A stretch of DNA of 6,630 nucleotides from Pseudomonadota bacterium (GTDB lineage Bacteria; Pseudomonadota; Alphaproteobacteria; Rhizobiales; Hyphomicrobiaceae). The position numbers were made by a program, and so were the translations under genes. Below are positions 1 through 6,630 of this stretch, one piece after another. The number at the start of each line of letters is the position of its first letter. Within the stretch, counting starts at the first letter, position 1. The notes under the pieces are model-generated. The model ran no database searches, was not told where the DNA came from, and saw only the letters and a list, made by a program, of their open reading frames with translations. Location: assembly GCA_021816505.1 (NCBI GenBank), contig JAKAXS010000165.1, forward strand, positions 1-6,630, read 5' to 3'.

Positions 1-48
1 CAAATCCGCGCGTTCTACTATCTTTGTGCAAATGCTTTGGGCCGGCGC

Positions 49-63
49 TGGAATTTTATTCCA
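49..63. repeat. Short AT-rich inverted repeat downstream of nrsF
   Basis: TGGAAT and ATTCCA form perfect 6-base arms around a 3-base TTT centre. It is AT-rich in a GC-rich setting and lies about 30 bases past the nrsF stop codon. It is not followed by a T-run on the minus strand, so it is not a textbook intrinsic terminator for nrsF. It may be a weak terminator or an operator for a gene beyond the left edge. The rest of 1-93 shows nothing I can assign. Confidence 0.25.
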
Positions 64-93
64 ACTCAATCACTTAGCGGCCGTCGAGAGCCG

Positions 94-732
94 TTACCAG
101 CGCAACAGGCGTGGCGCGATCGCCAAGCTTACCGTGCAAACGATCGCGGTTGCGATGGTGTACCAGGGCGCCACGAACAACGGGCTGTCGTCGGTGCAGT
201 GAGCTGCGTAGAGCGTGGCGCCGATACCGGCCGCCGCAAGCCCGGCCGCCAGGGCCGCAAGTCGCGGCTGCGTGACGGCGCCATAGCGCAGCACCCACGT
301 CATCGCCGCCAGCGGTCCCAGCGCGATCAAGGGGATGAGATAGAGGCACGGCGCGGAATTGCGTCCGACGAGGCGCTCGGCCCAGAGTTCGGAGGGAACA
401 TCGATAAGCTCCAGCGCTACGCCGGCGGCTAGCAGAACTGGCGCGCCAAGCAAGGCAATCGAAAGACCGCCGAGCCGGCCGTTCGGCCGGGACAGGCGCC
501 AGACGGCGAACAGCGCAGGCAGCGTCAGCGCCAGCGTCACGACGAACTTGAACGGGAAGCGGACGGTACCGAGCGACTCCATGGCGCCCGCGCGGACGCC
601 CCATCGCGACTGAAAAACCGCGATCGCCACGGCGACCCCTACAGCCAGCGCCGCGGCGAATGCCGTCGCCAGCGGCCATTGGCGCATCGGCGTGTCGGCC
701 GCCAGGGCCTTGATGAAATCGTTCGTCTTCAC
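94..732 (-). CDS. nrsF: NrsF (DUF1109) family membrane anti-sigma factor
   Basis: 212 residues. This is the predicted inner-membrane anti-sigma factor that holds the neighbouring ECF sigma factor inactive until a stress signal arrives. Six hydrophobic segments are visible at about residues 20-40, 61-79, 90-110, 127-147, 156-176 and 187-207, after a short start MKTNDFIKALAAD typical of the family. Cys129 (APCLYLIP) and Cys179 (HCTDDSPLF) sit in the conserved family motifs. In Caulobacter crescentus NrsF, two conserved cysteines are needed for the response to heavy metals, so redox or metal sensing is a fair inference here. A third cysteine, Cys199, lies in the last helix. The GTG start overlaps the sigma stop codon as GTGA, which implies translational coupling. 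An upstream in-frame extension exists but only reads through the sigma gene in a wrong frame. The family call is firm; the signal sensed is unknown. Confidence 0.9.
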   Translation of the reverse strand: MKTNDFIKALAADTPMRQWPLATAFAAALAVGVAVAIAVFQSRWGVRAGAMESLGTVRFPFKFVVTLALTLPALFAVWRLSRPNGRLGGLSIALLGAPVLLAAGVALELIDVPSELWAERLVGRNSAPCLYLIPLIALGPLAAMTWVLRYGAVTQPRLAALAAGLAAAGIGATLYAAHCTDDSPLFVAPWYTIATAIVCTVSLAIAPRLLRW

Positions 733-1286
733 GACAGCTTGCTCCGGTAGACCTGCGCCATCGCCTTGAGACTGCGATGCAAGGCGACGCGCACGGCGAC
801 TTCCTTCATGTTCAGACGGTTCGCGACATCCTTGATCGGCTGCCCCTCCAGCGTGATGGCCTGAACGATCGATCGCTGGCGGTCCGGCAGCGTCTGAAGC
901 ATCAGCGCCACTTCCTGGCCGTCGAGCGGCTGCTCGGGCGTCTCGGCTTCGAGCGTATCGATCACGTCGTCGATCGGCACTTTCACGGCGCGGCCGCCAC
1001 GGCGCAGATGATCGATCAGCTTGTTGCGAGCGATGGCAAGAACCCACGGCGTCAGCGGCTCACTCTGCTGCCAGGTGTGCCGCTTCAGGTGTATCGCCAG
1101 CAGGGTTTCCTGCACCACGTCCTCCACGTCGTTCGGTTGCGCGCCGAAACGGGAGAAGCCGCCGCGGCAAGCCGATCGGATCACGGGCGCCAGCGCAGCC
1201 AGCAAACTGCGATAGGCCGCCTCATCACCCGCAATGGCGGCGCGCATCTGGTCACTCCAGATCTGATCTCGAGCTGTCGTGGACAA
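729..1286 (-). CDS. ECF RNA polymerase sigma factor (SigF-like, NrsF partner)
   Basis: 185 residues from the proposed TTG start. Sigma region 2 lies at about 22-97, with DVEDVVQETLLAIH for core binding and PWVLAIARNKLIDHLRR for -10 recognition. Region 4 lies at about 125-177, with LPDRQRSIVQAITLEGQPIKDVA followed by the recognition helix. Pairing with an NrsF gene places it in the SigF/NrsF type of ECF sigma factors. Three starts are possible: ATG at 1304, TTG at 1286 with GGAG 8 bases upstream, and ATG at 1247 with GGAG 7 bases upstream. I prefer 1286. A promoter-like TGTAAC-N17-CGTA ends only 3 bases before 1304, so a transcript from it would begin past that ATG. Starting at 1286 also keeps the family-like WSDQMRAAIAGDEAAY segment. 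A longer open frame to 1481 has no family-like sequence. Function is sure; the start is not. Confidence 0.9.
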   Translation of the reverse strand: MSTTARDQIWSDQMRAAIAGDEAAYRSLLAALAPVIRSACRGGFSRFGAQPNDVEDVVQETLLAIHLKRHTWQQSEPLTPWVLAIARNKLIDHLRRGGRAVKVPIDDVIDTLEAETPEQPLDGQEVALMLQTLPDRQRSIVQAITLEGQPIKDVANRLNMKEVAVRVALHRSLKAMAQVYRSKLS

Positions 1287-1307
1287 TCGATGCGCTCCAG
1301 CCATTTC

Positions 1308-1334
1308 TACGGTCGCGGCCGCCACATTGTTACA
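1308..1334 (-). promoter_or_regulatory. Candidate ECF promoter of the sigma-nrsF operon
   Basis: On the minus strand, TGTAAC (1334-1329) is followed after 17 bases by CGTA (1311-1308). The AAC-type -35 and CGT-type -10 are the usual layout of ECF promoters, and SigF of Caulobacter uses a GTAAC-like -35 element. Transcription would start near 1300, giving a leader of about 15 bases to the TTG start at 1286. The position directly before an ECF sigma gene suggests autoregulation. The match is by eye only. Confidence 0.5.
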
Positions 1335-1348
1335 ACGGGCCGATATTT

Positions 1349-1382
1349 GACCGCAAACTGCAAAACCGGCCGCCGGGCGGTC
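1349..1382. repeat. Inverted repeat between the two divergent ECF promoters
   Basis: GACCGC (1349-1354) and GCGGTC (1377-1382) are perfect 6-base arms 22 bases apart. They lie between the two ECF-type promoters in the intergenic region. Between the arms is a GC-rich stretch with its own CCGCC-G-GGCGG dyad at 1370-1380. It could be an operator or simply a product of GC-rich sequence; nothing else supports a role. Confidence 0.2.
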
Positions 1383-1426
1383 TTCGGGTTGCTGAACCAA
1401 TGTGCGCCAAATAATTGCCGGCGCGC

Positions 1427-1453
1427 TGTCGATTTCCTCAATCGAGGCTCGTC
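1427..1453 (+). promoter_or_regulatory. Candidate ECF42-type promoter of the DGPF-SRPBCC-sigma operon
   Basis: TGTCGA (1427-1432) is followed after 17 bases by CGTC (1450-1453). The published ECF42 consensus, as I recall it, is TGTCGA at -35 with a CGA/TC-like -10, so both boxes match. Transcription would begin near 1460, leaving a leader of about 46 bases before the first DGPF gene. An ECF42 sigma gene ends the same operon, so this is most simply its autoregulated promoter. Confidence 0.7.
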
Positions 1454-1505
1454 GTGGTGTCAGAGAGCGACGATGCCTCACCGGACGAGACGCAAGGAGA
1501 AACCG

Positions 1506-1928
1506 ATGAAGTTCATGATTCTAGTGAAGGCCGACAAGAACTCCGAAGCCGGCATCATGCCGGACGAGGCGCTGCTGACGGCGATGACCGACTACAACGA
1601 GCAGCTGGTGAAGGCGGGTGTGATGCTGGGCGGCGAAGGCTTGCAGCCGAGTTCCAAGGGCGCCCGCGTCCGCTTCAGCGGCACGTCGCGCACTGTGACG
1701 GATGGGCCCTTTGCGGAGACGAAGGAACTGGTCGCCGGATTCTGGATCTTCCAGACGAAATCGCTCCAGGAAGCGATCGAGTGGGTGAAGAAGTGCCCCA
1801 ACCCGATGCTGGGCGACTCCGAAATCGAGATCCGCCAGATCTTCGACGCGGCAGACTTCGGCGAAGCCTACACGCCGGAACTGCAGGAGCGGGAAGCCAA
1901 GATGCGCGCTGAAGTCGAGAAGCGATAG
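1506..1928 (+). CDS. YCII/DGPF-domain protein, first of a tandem pair
   Basis: 140 residues, the usual size for a single-domain YCII-related (DGPF) protein. It begins MKFMILVKAD, the first strand of the ferredoxin-like fold, and has the name-giving DGPF motif at 66-69 inside TDGPFAETKELVAGFW. The AIEWVKKCPNP segment at 90-100 is also typical of the family. The start is fixed by AAGGAG (1494-1499), 6 bases before the ATG. No enzymatic role is established for DGPF proteins next to ECF42 sigma factors, although relatives of the fold such as YciI have been linked to hydrolase-like chemistry. It is the first gene behind the TGTCGA/CGTC promoter and is therefore a probable direct target of the sigma factor encoded three genes later. 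It may alternatively modulate the sigma factor; the sequence cannot decide. Confidence 0.93.
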   Translation: MKFMILVKADKNSEAGIMPDEALLTAMTDYNEQLVKAGVMLGGEGLQPSSKGARVRFSGTSRTVTDGPFAETKELVAGFWIFQTKSLQEAIEWVKKCPNPMLGDSEIEIRQIFDAADFGEAYTPELQEREAKMRAEVEKR

Positions 1929-1939
1929 GAGAGCGGCTC

Positions 1940-2353
1940 ATGCGCTTCATGATCATCGTCAAGGCAACGCCGGCCACCGAAGCCGGAAGAATGCCGGGAG
2001 AATCCATGCTGAAGGCGATGGGTGCATTTCATGAAGAGCTTGTACGGGCCGGTGTTCTGCTCGACGCGAACGGGCTGAAACCTACGTCGAAGGGCTTCCG
2101 CGTGCAGTACTCCGGCGGCAAGCCGGTCGTGATCGATGGCCCGTTCGCCGAGGCGAAGGAACTGATCGCCGGCTACACGCTGATCCAGGTGAATTCGCGT
2201 GAGGAAGCGATCGAGTGGGCCAAACGCTTTCCCAATCCGCAACGTGACGAGGACTGCTCCGTCGAAGTGCGGCAGCTTTACGAGCTGGACGACTTCGGCC
2301 CCAGCGCGGCCGTGGAGCAGATGCGCGAAGAGGTCTACGCGAAAATCAAATGA
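1940..2353 (+). CDS. YCII/DGPF-domain protein, second of a tandem pair
   Basis: 137 residues, collinear with the preceding protein. By hand alignment 56 of the first 100 residues are identical with no gap, and DGPF again falls at 66-69 (VIDGPFAEAKELIAGY). The C-terminal tails diverge, the second ending in AVEQMREEVYAKIK. This looks like an old tandem duplication. The ribosome binding site AGGAG (1927-1931) overlaps the TAG stop of the first gene, and the intergenic gap is only 11 bases, so the two should be translated together. YCII-fold proteins commonly dimerise through their sheets, so a heterodimer of the two copies is conceivable but unproven. Function unknown beyond membership of the ECF42-linked DGPF family. 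Confidence 0.93.
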   Translation: MRFMIIVKATPATEAGRMPGESMLKAMGAFHEELVRAGVLLDANGLKPTSKGFRVQYSGGKPVVIDGPFAEAKELIAGYTLIQVNSREEAIEWAKRFPNPQRDEDCSVEVRQLYELDDFGPSAAVEQMREEVYAKIK

Positions 2354-2388
2354 ACGCGGCGCGCCGCCGCTGCAACGAGGATGGAACG

Positions 2389-2922
2389 ATGAAAACGCTT
2401 CTGAAGATACTCGGCCTGGTGTTGCTTGCCGTGCTCGGCGTCGTCGCCTATGCCGCGGCGTTGCCGGACGACTTCCGCATCGAGCGGACGGCGACGATCA
2501 AGGCGCCTCCCGACAAGATCTACCCGCTCATCGCCGACTTCAAGGCGTGGACGGCATGGTCGCCGTGGGAAACGAAGGACCCCGCGATGAAGCGCACGTA
2601 CAGCGAGCCGTCGAGCGGCAAGGGCGCGACGTACGCCTGGGACGGCAACAGCGAGGTGGGCTCCGGCGAGATGGTGATAGCGGAGGCTGCACCGGCCTCC
2701 AAGGTGCTGCTCGACATGCATTTCAAATCGCCGTTCGAGGCGCGGAACAAGGCAGAATTCATTCTGACGCCAGATGGCGATGCGACGAAGGTCAGCTGGG
2801 CCATGCATGGACCGCAACCGCTTCTGTCCAAGGTCATCTGCTTGTTCATGAACATGGACGAAATGGTCGGCGGCGAATTCGAAAAGGGGCTCGCTGCCCT
2901 GAAATCGAAGGCCGAGGGCTGA
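2389..2922 (+). CDS. SRPBCC (START-like) family protein with N-terminal membrane anchor
   Basis: 177 residues. An uncleaved-looking hydrophobic helix at about 3-23 (no obvious signal peptidase or lipobox site) is followed by a polyketide cyclase/START-like domain at about 30-172. The domain shows the common opening RTATIKAPPDKIYPLIADFKAW, the WSPWETKDPAMKRTY segment at 57-71, and a YAWDGNSEVGSGEM strand pair at 82-95. SRPBCC proteins form a deep pocket for hydrophobic ligands; no catalytic residues can be assigned. ATG 2389 is chosen because GAGG (2377-2380) sits 8 bases upstream and the protein then begins with its membrane helix. A start at 2350 would overlap the previous stop as ATGA but adds 13 charged, unconserved-looking residues. 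Its place between the DGPF genes and the sigma gene suggests membership of the same regulon, perhaps acting at the membrane on a lipophilic compound. Confidence 0.88.
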   Translation: MKTLLKILGLVLLAVLGVVAYAAALPDDFRIERTATIKAPPDKIYPLIADFKAWTAWSPWETKDPAMKRTYSEPSSGKGATYAWDGNSEVGSGEMVIAEAAPASKVLLDMHFKSPFEARNKAEFILTPDGDATKVSWAMHGPQPLLSKVICLFMNMDEMVGGEFEKGLAALKSKAEG

Positions 2923-2980
2923 CGTTCCCTTCGGCGCCGGCCGGTATCGGCTTGCCCGACATGGTGGGAATGCTCTAGAG

Positions 2981-3001
2981 CGGTAGCCGAAATGGCTACC
3001 G
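2981..3001 (+). promoter_or_regulatory. Perfect hairpin spanning the ECF42 sigma start codon
   Basis: CGGTAGCC (2981-2988) and GGCTACCG (2994-3001) are perfect 8-base arms around the 5-base loop GAAAT. The A and U of the ATG at 2992 lie in the loop and its G in the stem. The only Shine-Dalgarno-like sequence, GAGCGG from 2978, is partly inside the left arm. In mRNA this stem could hide the initiation site of the sigma gene. As DNA it is also a dyad that a protein could bind. Role inferred only. Confidence 0.45.
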
Positions 3002-4251
3002 ACATACATCGCACCATCGATGCGGTCTGGCGCATGGAGCAAGGCAAGCTCATCGCCAGCGTGACGCGCATGGTGCGCGACGTCGGGCTCGCCGAGGAAC
3101 TGGCGCAGGACGCGCTCGTCACGGCCTTGCAGCAGTGGCCGAAGTCCGGCGTGCCCGAGAAACCCGCTGCCTGGCTGATGACGGCGGCCAAGAACCGCGC
3201 CATCGATCACATCCGGCGCCACAAGCTCGTTCAGCGCAAGCACGAGGAAATCGGCCGCGACCTCGAATGGGATCAGGCCAACAACGTGCCCGATCTCGAC
3301 GCGGCGCTCGATGACGACGTGGGCGACGACCTCTTGCGCCTCGTCTTCACGTCATGTCACCCGGTGCTGTCGATGGAGGCGCGCGTGGCGATGACGCTGC
3401 GCATGCTGGGTGGCCTGACGACGGAAGAGATCGCGCGCGCTTTCCTCGTACCTGAGCCGACCGTGGCGCAACGCATCGTGCGGGCGAAGCGCACGCTGGC
3501 GGATGCGAACGTGCCGTTCGAAGTGCCACGCGGTGCCGATCGGGAGGCGCGCGTTACGTCGGTGCTGCAGGTGGTGTACCTGATTTTCAACGAAGGCTAT
3601 TCGGCGACCGCGGGCGAGGATTGGATACGGCCGCAGCTGTGCCAGGAGGCGATGCGGCTCGGGCGCGTTCTGGCCGGTCTCGCGCCGGACGAAGCGGAAG
3701 TGCACGGGCTTGTCGCCTTGATGGAGATCCAGGCGTCGCGCTTTGCGGCGCGCACCGACGAGAAGGGGCAGCCGGTGCTGCTGCTGGATCAGAACCGCGC
3801 GCGATGGGACCGGCTGCTGATCCGGCGCGGATTGGCGGCGCTGGAACGGGCGGAGGGGCTCGCGACGCCGCGCGGGTCCTATACGATGCAGGCAGCGATC
3901 GCCGCGTGTCACGCACGGGCGCATACCGCTGGCGATACGGACTGGAAGGCGATCGCCGATCTCTACGCGGAACTCGCGCATCGCGCGCCGTCACCCATCG
4001 TGGAGTTGAATCGCGCTGTCGCGGTGTCGATGGCGTACGGTCCGGCGGAGGGACTGGCCATCGTCGAAACGCTCGTCAGCGAGCCGTCGCTGAAGGCGTA
4101 TCACCTGCTTCCGAGCGTTCGCGCGGATTTTCTGCAAAAGCTCGGCCGCCTGGATGAGGCGCGCGCCGAGTATCAGCGGGCGGCATCGCTCACGAAAAAC
4201 GCCCGCGAGCGCGAACTGCTGCTGGGGCGTGCCGAGGCGTGCAAGGCGTAA
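2992..4251 (+). CDS. ECF42-group RNA polymerase sigma factor with C-terminal TPR-like extension
   Basis: 419 residues, more than twice the size of a plain ECF sigma factor. Region 2 lies at about 14-78, with VGLAEELAQDALVTAL and PAAWLMTAAKNRAIDHIRR. Region 4 lies at about 112-168, with LRMLGGLTTEEIARAFLVPEPTVAQRIVRAK. It is followed by the DUF6596-type domain at about 187-287 (VVYLIFNEGYSAT, LLLDQNRARWD). A TPR-like helical tail fills 290-415 (SYTMQAAIAACHARA, PIVELNRAVAVSMAYG, KAYHLLPSVRADFLQKLGRLDEA). This layout plus adjacent DGPF genes defines group ECF42. That group has no classical anti-sigma factor, and its C-terminal extension is reported to affect activity. No membrane helix is seen. 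ATG 2992 is the only start in reach; its ribosome binding site is weak and a hairpin covers it. The gene closes the operon opened by the TGTCGA/CGTC promoter. The inducing signal is unknown. Confidence 0.95.
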   Translation: MATDIHRTIDAVWRMEQGKLIASVTRMVRDVGLAEELAQDALVTALQQWPKSGVPEKPAAWLMTAAKNRAIDHIRRHKLVQRKHEEIGRDLEWDQANNVPDLDAALDDDVGDDLLRLVFTSCHPVLSMEARVAMTLRMLGGLTTEEIARAFLVPEPTVAQRIVRAKRTLADANVPFEVPRGADREARVTSVLQVVYLIFNEGYSATAGEDWIRPQLCQEAMRLGRVLAGLAPDEAEVHGLVALMEIQASRFAARTDEKGQPVLLLDQNRARWDRLLIRRGLAALERAEGLATPRGSYTMQAAIAACHARAHTAGDTDWKAIADLYAELAHRAPSPIVELNRAVAVSMAYGPAEGLAIVETLVSEPSLKAYHLLPSVRADFLQKLGRLDEARAEYQRAASLTKNARERELLLGRAEACKA

Positions 4252-4281
4252 CCGCGCAAGCCACGACACAGCCTGGAACAT

Positions 4282-4315
4282 GTTGGGTCTCACAAGGGGG
4301 CTCGACCCAACCTAC
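4282..4315 (-). repeat. REP-like hairpin 1 with GTAG head
   Basis: GTTGGGTC (4282-4289) pairs with GACCCAAC (4304-4311) across 14 bases. On the minus strand the palindrome is immediately preceded by GTAG (4315-4312), the tetranucleotide that marks REP elements mobilised by REP-associated tyrosine transposases. It lies 30 bases past the ECF42 sigma stop codon and may also end its transcript. Confidence 0.65.
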
Positions 4316-4343
4316 GGCGCGCCGCCAAGATCAAGCTAGCCGT

Positions 4344-4374
4344 GTCGGTTGGGTCAAGCAAAGCGCGACCCAAC
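4344..4374 (+). repeat. REP-like hairpin 2
   Basis: GTTGGGTC (4348-4355) pairs with GACCCAAC (4367-4374) across the 11-base loop AAGCAAAGCGC. The arms equal those of the first copy, but the loop differs and is shorter. On the plus strand it is headed by GTCG (4344-4347), one base from GTAG, so it probably faces opposite to copy 1. That would make a two-unit mosaic arrangement. Confidence 0.6.
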
Positions 4375-4396
4375 AATCCCCGGCACAAGGGAGACT

Positions 4397-4430
4397 GTGT
4401 TGGGTCTCGCCGAATGGCTCGACCCAACAC
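4397..4430 (-). repeat. REP-like hairpin 3, longest stem
   Basis: GTGTTGGGTC (4397-4406) pairs with GACCCAACAC (4421-4430) over 10 perfect bases. The inner GCC-GAAT-GGC (4409-4418) can extend the stem past a TC/TC bulge. Read on the minus strand, the outer 13 and 10 bases of the 30-base core match copy 1 exactly and only the central 7 differ. It ends 7 bases before the mmsA stop codon, so it is well placed as a terminator for the convergent operons. Confidence 0.65.
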
Positions 4431-4437
4431 GTCGCTC

Positions 4438-5994
<1,557 letters not shown>

Positions 5995-6016
5995 GTCGGT
6001 CTCCTGCTCGTCGGTG

Positions 6017-6630
6017 TCAGGCGTCGGGGCTCGTGACGGAGGCGATCACGTCGCCCAACGTCGCACACATGGTCTTGATTTCGTCTTCGGTAGAGATGAA
6101 CGGCGGGCCCACGGCGATGGTGTCGCCGGAGAAACGCAGCAGCAGTCCCTTGTCGAGCGCGCGCTCGAACACGCGCAAACCGCGCACGCCTGGCCGGCCC
6201 TCGAACCCATCCATTTCGACCGCGGCGGCGAGGCCGAAGTTGCGGATATCGCGGACGCCGGGCGTGCCCTTCAGCTGGTGGATGCCCTCTTCCAGCACCG
6301 GTTCCAGTGCGCGGGCGCGGGCGATGAGGCCCTCCTTCTCCATGATGTCGAGCGTCGCATGGCCGGCCGCTGCCGCCATCGGATGCCCCGAGTAGGTGTA
6401 GCCGTGGAAGAACTCCACCGCTTCTTCCTGCCCGCTCATGAACGCGTCGTAGATCGTATTCGTCGCCAGCACGCCGCCCATCGGCACGATGCCGTTGGTG
6501 ACGCCCTTGGCGAACGTCAGCAGGTCGGGCGTGACCTTCAGGCGCTGCGCGCCGAAGTTCTCGCCGAGACGGCCGAAGCCGCAGATGACCTCGTCGAAGA
6601 TCAGGAGAATGCCGTGCTTGGTGCAGATCT
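6017..6630 (-). CDS. Class III omega-amino acid aminotransferase (partial, C-terminal part)
   Basis: The right edge of the window cuts the gene. About 203 C-terminal residues are present of the roughly 440-450 usual for the family. PLP-dependent fold-type I transaminase. LIFDEVICGFGR carries the Asp that holds the pyridine nitrogen. FAKGVTNGIVPMGGV carries the Schiff-base lysine (codon 6508-6506). HGYTYSGHPMAAAAGHATLDI is the cofactor phosphate and substrate segment. The end is IAVGPPFISTEDEI, typical of omega-amino acid:pyruvate transaminases. An internal GTG at 6487 is not the real start, because conserved sequence continues to the window edge. The mmsA gene follows after 22 bases, as in beta-alanine catabolic clusters (bauA with bauC in Pseudomonas). 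There the transaminase makes malonate semialdehyde for the dehydrogenase. Other amines (GABA, taurine, putrescine) remain possible substrates, so no symbol is assigned. Confidence 0.92.
   Translation of the reverse strand, partial: ICTKHGILLIFDEVICGFGRLGENFGAQRLKVTPDLLTFAKGVTNGIVPMGGVLATNTIYDAFMSGQEEAVEFFHGYTYSGHPMAAAAGHATLDIMEKEGLIARARALEPVLEEGIHQLKGTPGVRDIRNFGLAAAVEMDGFEGRPGVRGLRVFERALDKGLLLRFSGDTIAVGPPFISTEDEIKTMCATLGDVIASVTSPDA

Noticed and set aside
1305..1481. N-terminal extension of the NrsF-partner sigma factor to the ATG at 1481
   Set aside because: The extra residues do not resemble sigma region 2 and would cover both divergent promoter candidates.
777..1928. A 383-residue plus-strand frame joining antisense sigma sequence to the first DGPF protein
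   Set aside because: Only the part from 1506 is family-like, and a strong ribosome binding site precedes that ATG. The rest is antisense to the sigma gene and runs through the promoter region.
2350..2388. Earlier ATG of the SRPBCC gene overlapping the previous stop as ATGA
   Set aside because: The overlap looks attractive, but there is a proper GAGG site before 2389, and the added residues would put charged sequence ahead of the membrane helix.
2335..3243. Minus-strand frame opposite the SRPBCC gene and the start of ECF42 sigma
   Set aside because: Arg- and His-rich shadow with no motif; the plus-strand frames are clearly coding.
3352..3981. Several long minus-strand frames within the ECF42 sigma gene
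   Set aside because: Biased composition and no family resemblance; shadows of the plus-strand gene.
4282..4430. CRISPR array, because of the repeated GTTGGGTC/GACCCAAC units
   Set aside because: Only three units, with inverted rather than uniform orientation, uneven spacing and no cas genes. REP-like hairpins explain them better.

Overview
The window is GC-rich, and its coding frames show strong G/C third positions. The gene families suggest a proteobacterium, but I cannot go below phylum with confidence. The NrsF-type ECF module, the omega-amino acid transaminase/mmsA pair and the GTTGGGTC-type dispersed hairpins would all suit a beta- or gammaproteobacterium. No rRNA, tRNA, CRISPR array, transposase or phage gene was found.

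Left part (94-1286, minus strand): a two-gene ECF sigma/anti-sigma operon. The sigma gene comes first. It overlaps by four bases (GTGA) a six-helix membrane protein of the NrsF (DUF1109) family that carries the cysteines of the HCxDDSP-type motif. A promoter-like pair TGTAAC-N17-CGTA lies directly upstream and suggests autoregulation.

Centre (1427-4251, plus strand): a second, unrelated ECF circuit in the opposite orientation. It holds two tandem YCII/DGPF-domain genes, a membrane-anchored SRPBCC protein, and a 419-residue ECF sigma factor with the long C-terminal helical/TPR extension typical of group ECF42. TGTCGA-N17-CGTC, which matches the ECF42 target promoter as I recall it, sits 53 bases before the first DGPF gene. 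The whole set therefore reads as a self-contained autoregulated operon. An 8-bp perfect hairpin covers the start codon of the sigma gene, an unexplained possible translational brake.

The spacer 4252-4437 separates two convergent operons. It is mostly three GTTGGGTC...GACCCAAC hairpins, REP-like repeats that probably also stop transcription from both sides.

Right part (4438-6630, minus strand): a catabolic operon read from the right edge. A class III aminotransferase (truncated by the window, probably omega-amino acid or beta-alanine:pyruvate type) is followed 22 bases later by CoA-acylating (methyl)malonate-semialdehyde dehydrogenase. Together they would convert beta-alanine via malonate semialdehyde to acetyl-CoA.

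No entirely new system is evident. The points most worth a second look are two ECF circuits back to back across a short intergenic region, each with its own recognisable promoter, and the hairpin at the ECF42 start codon.
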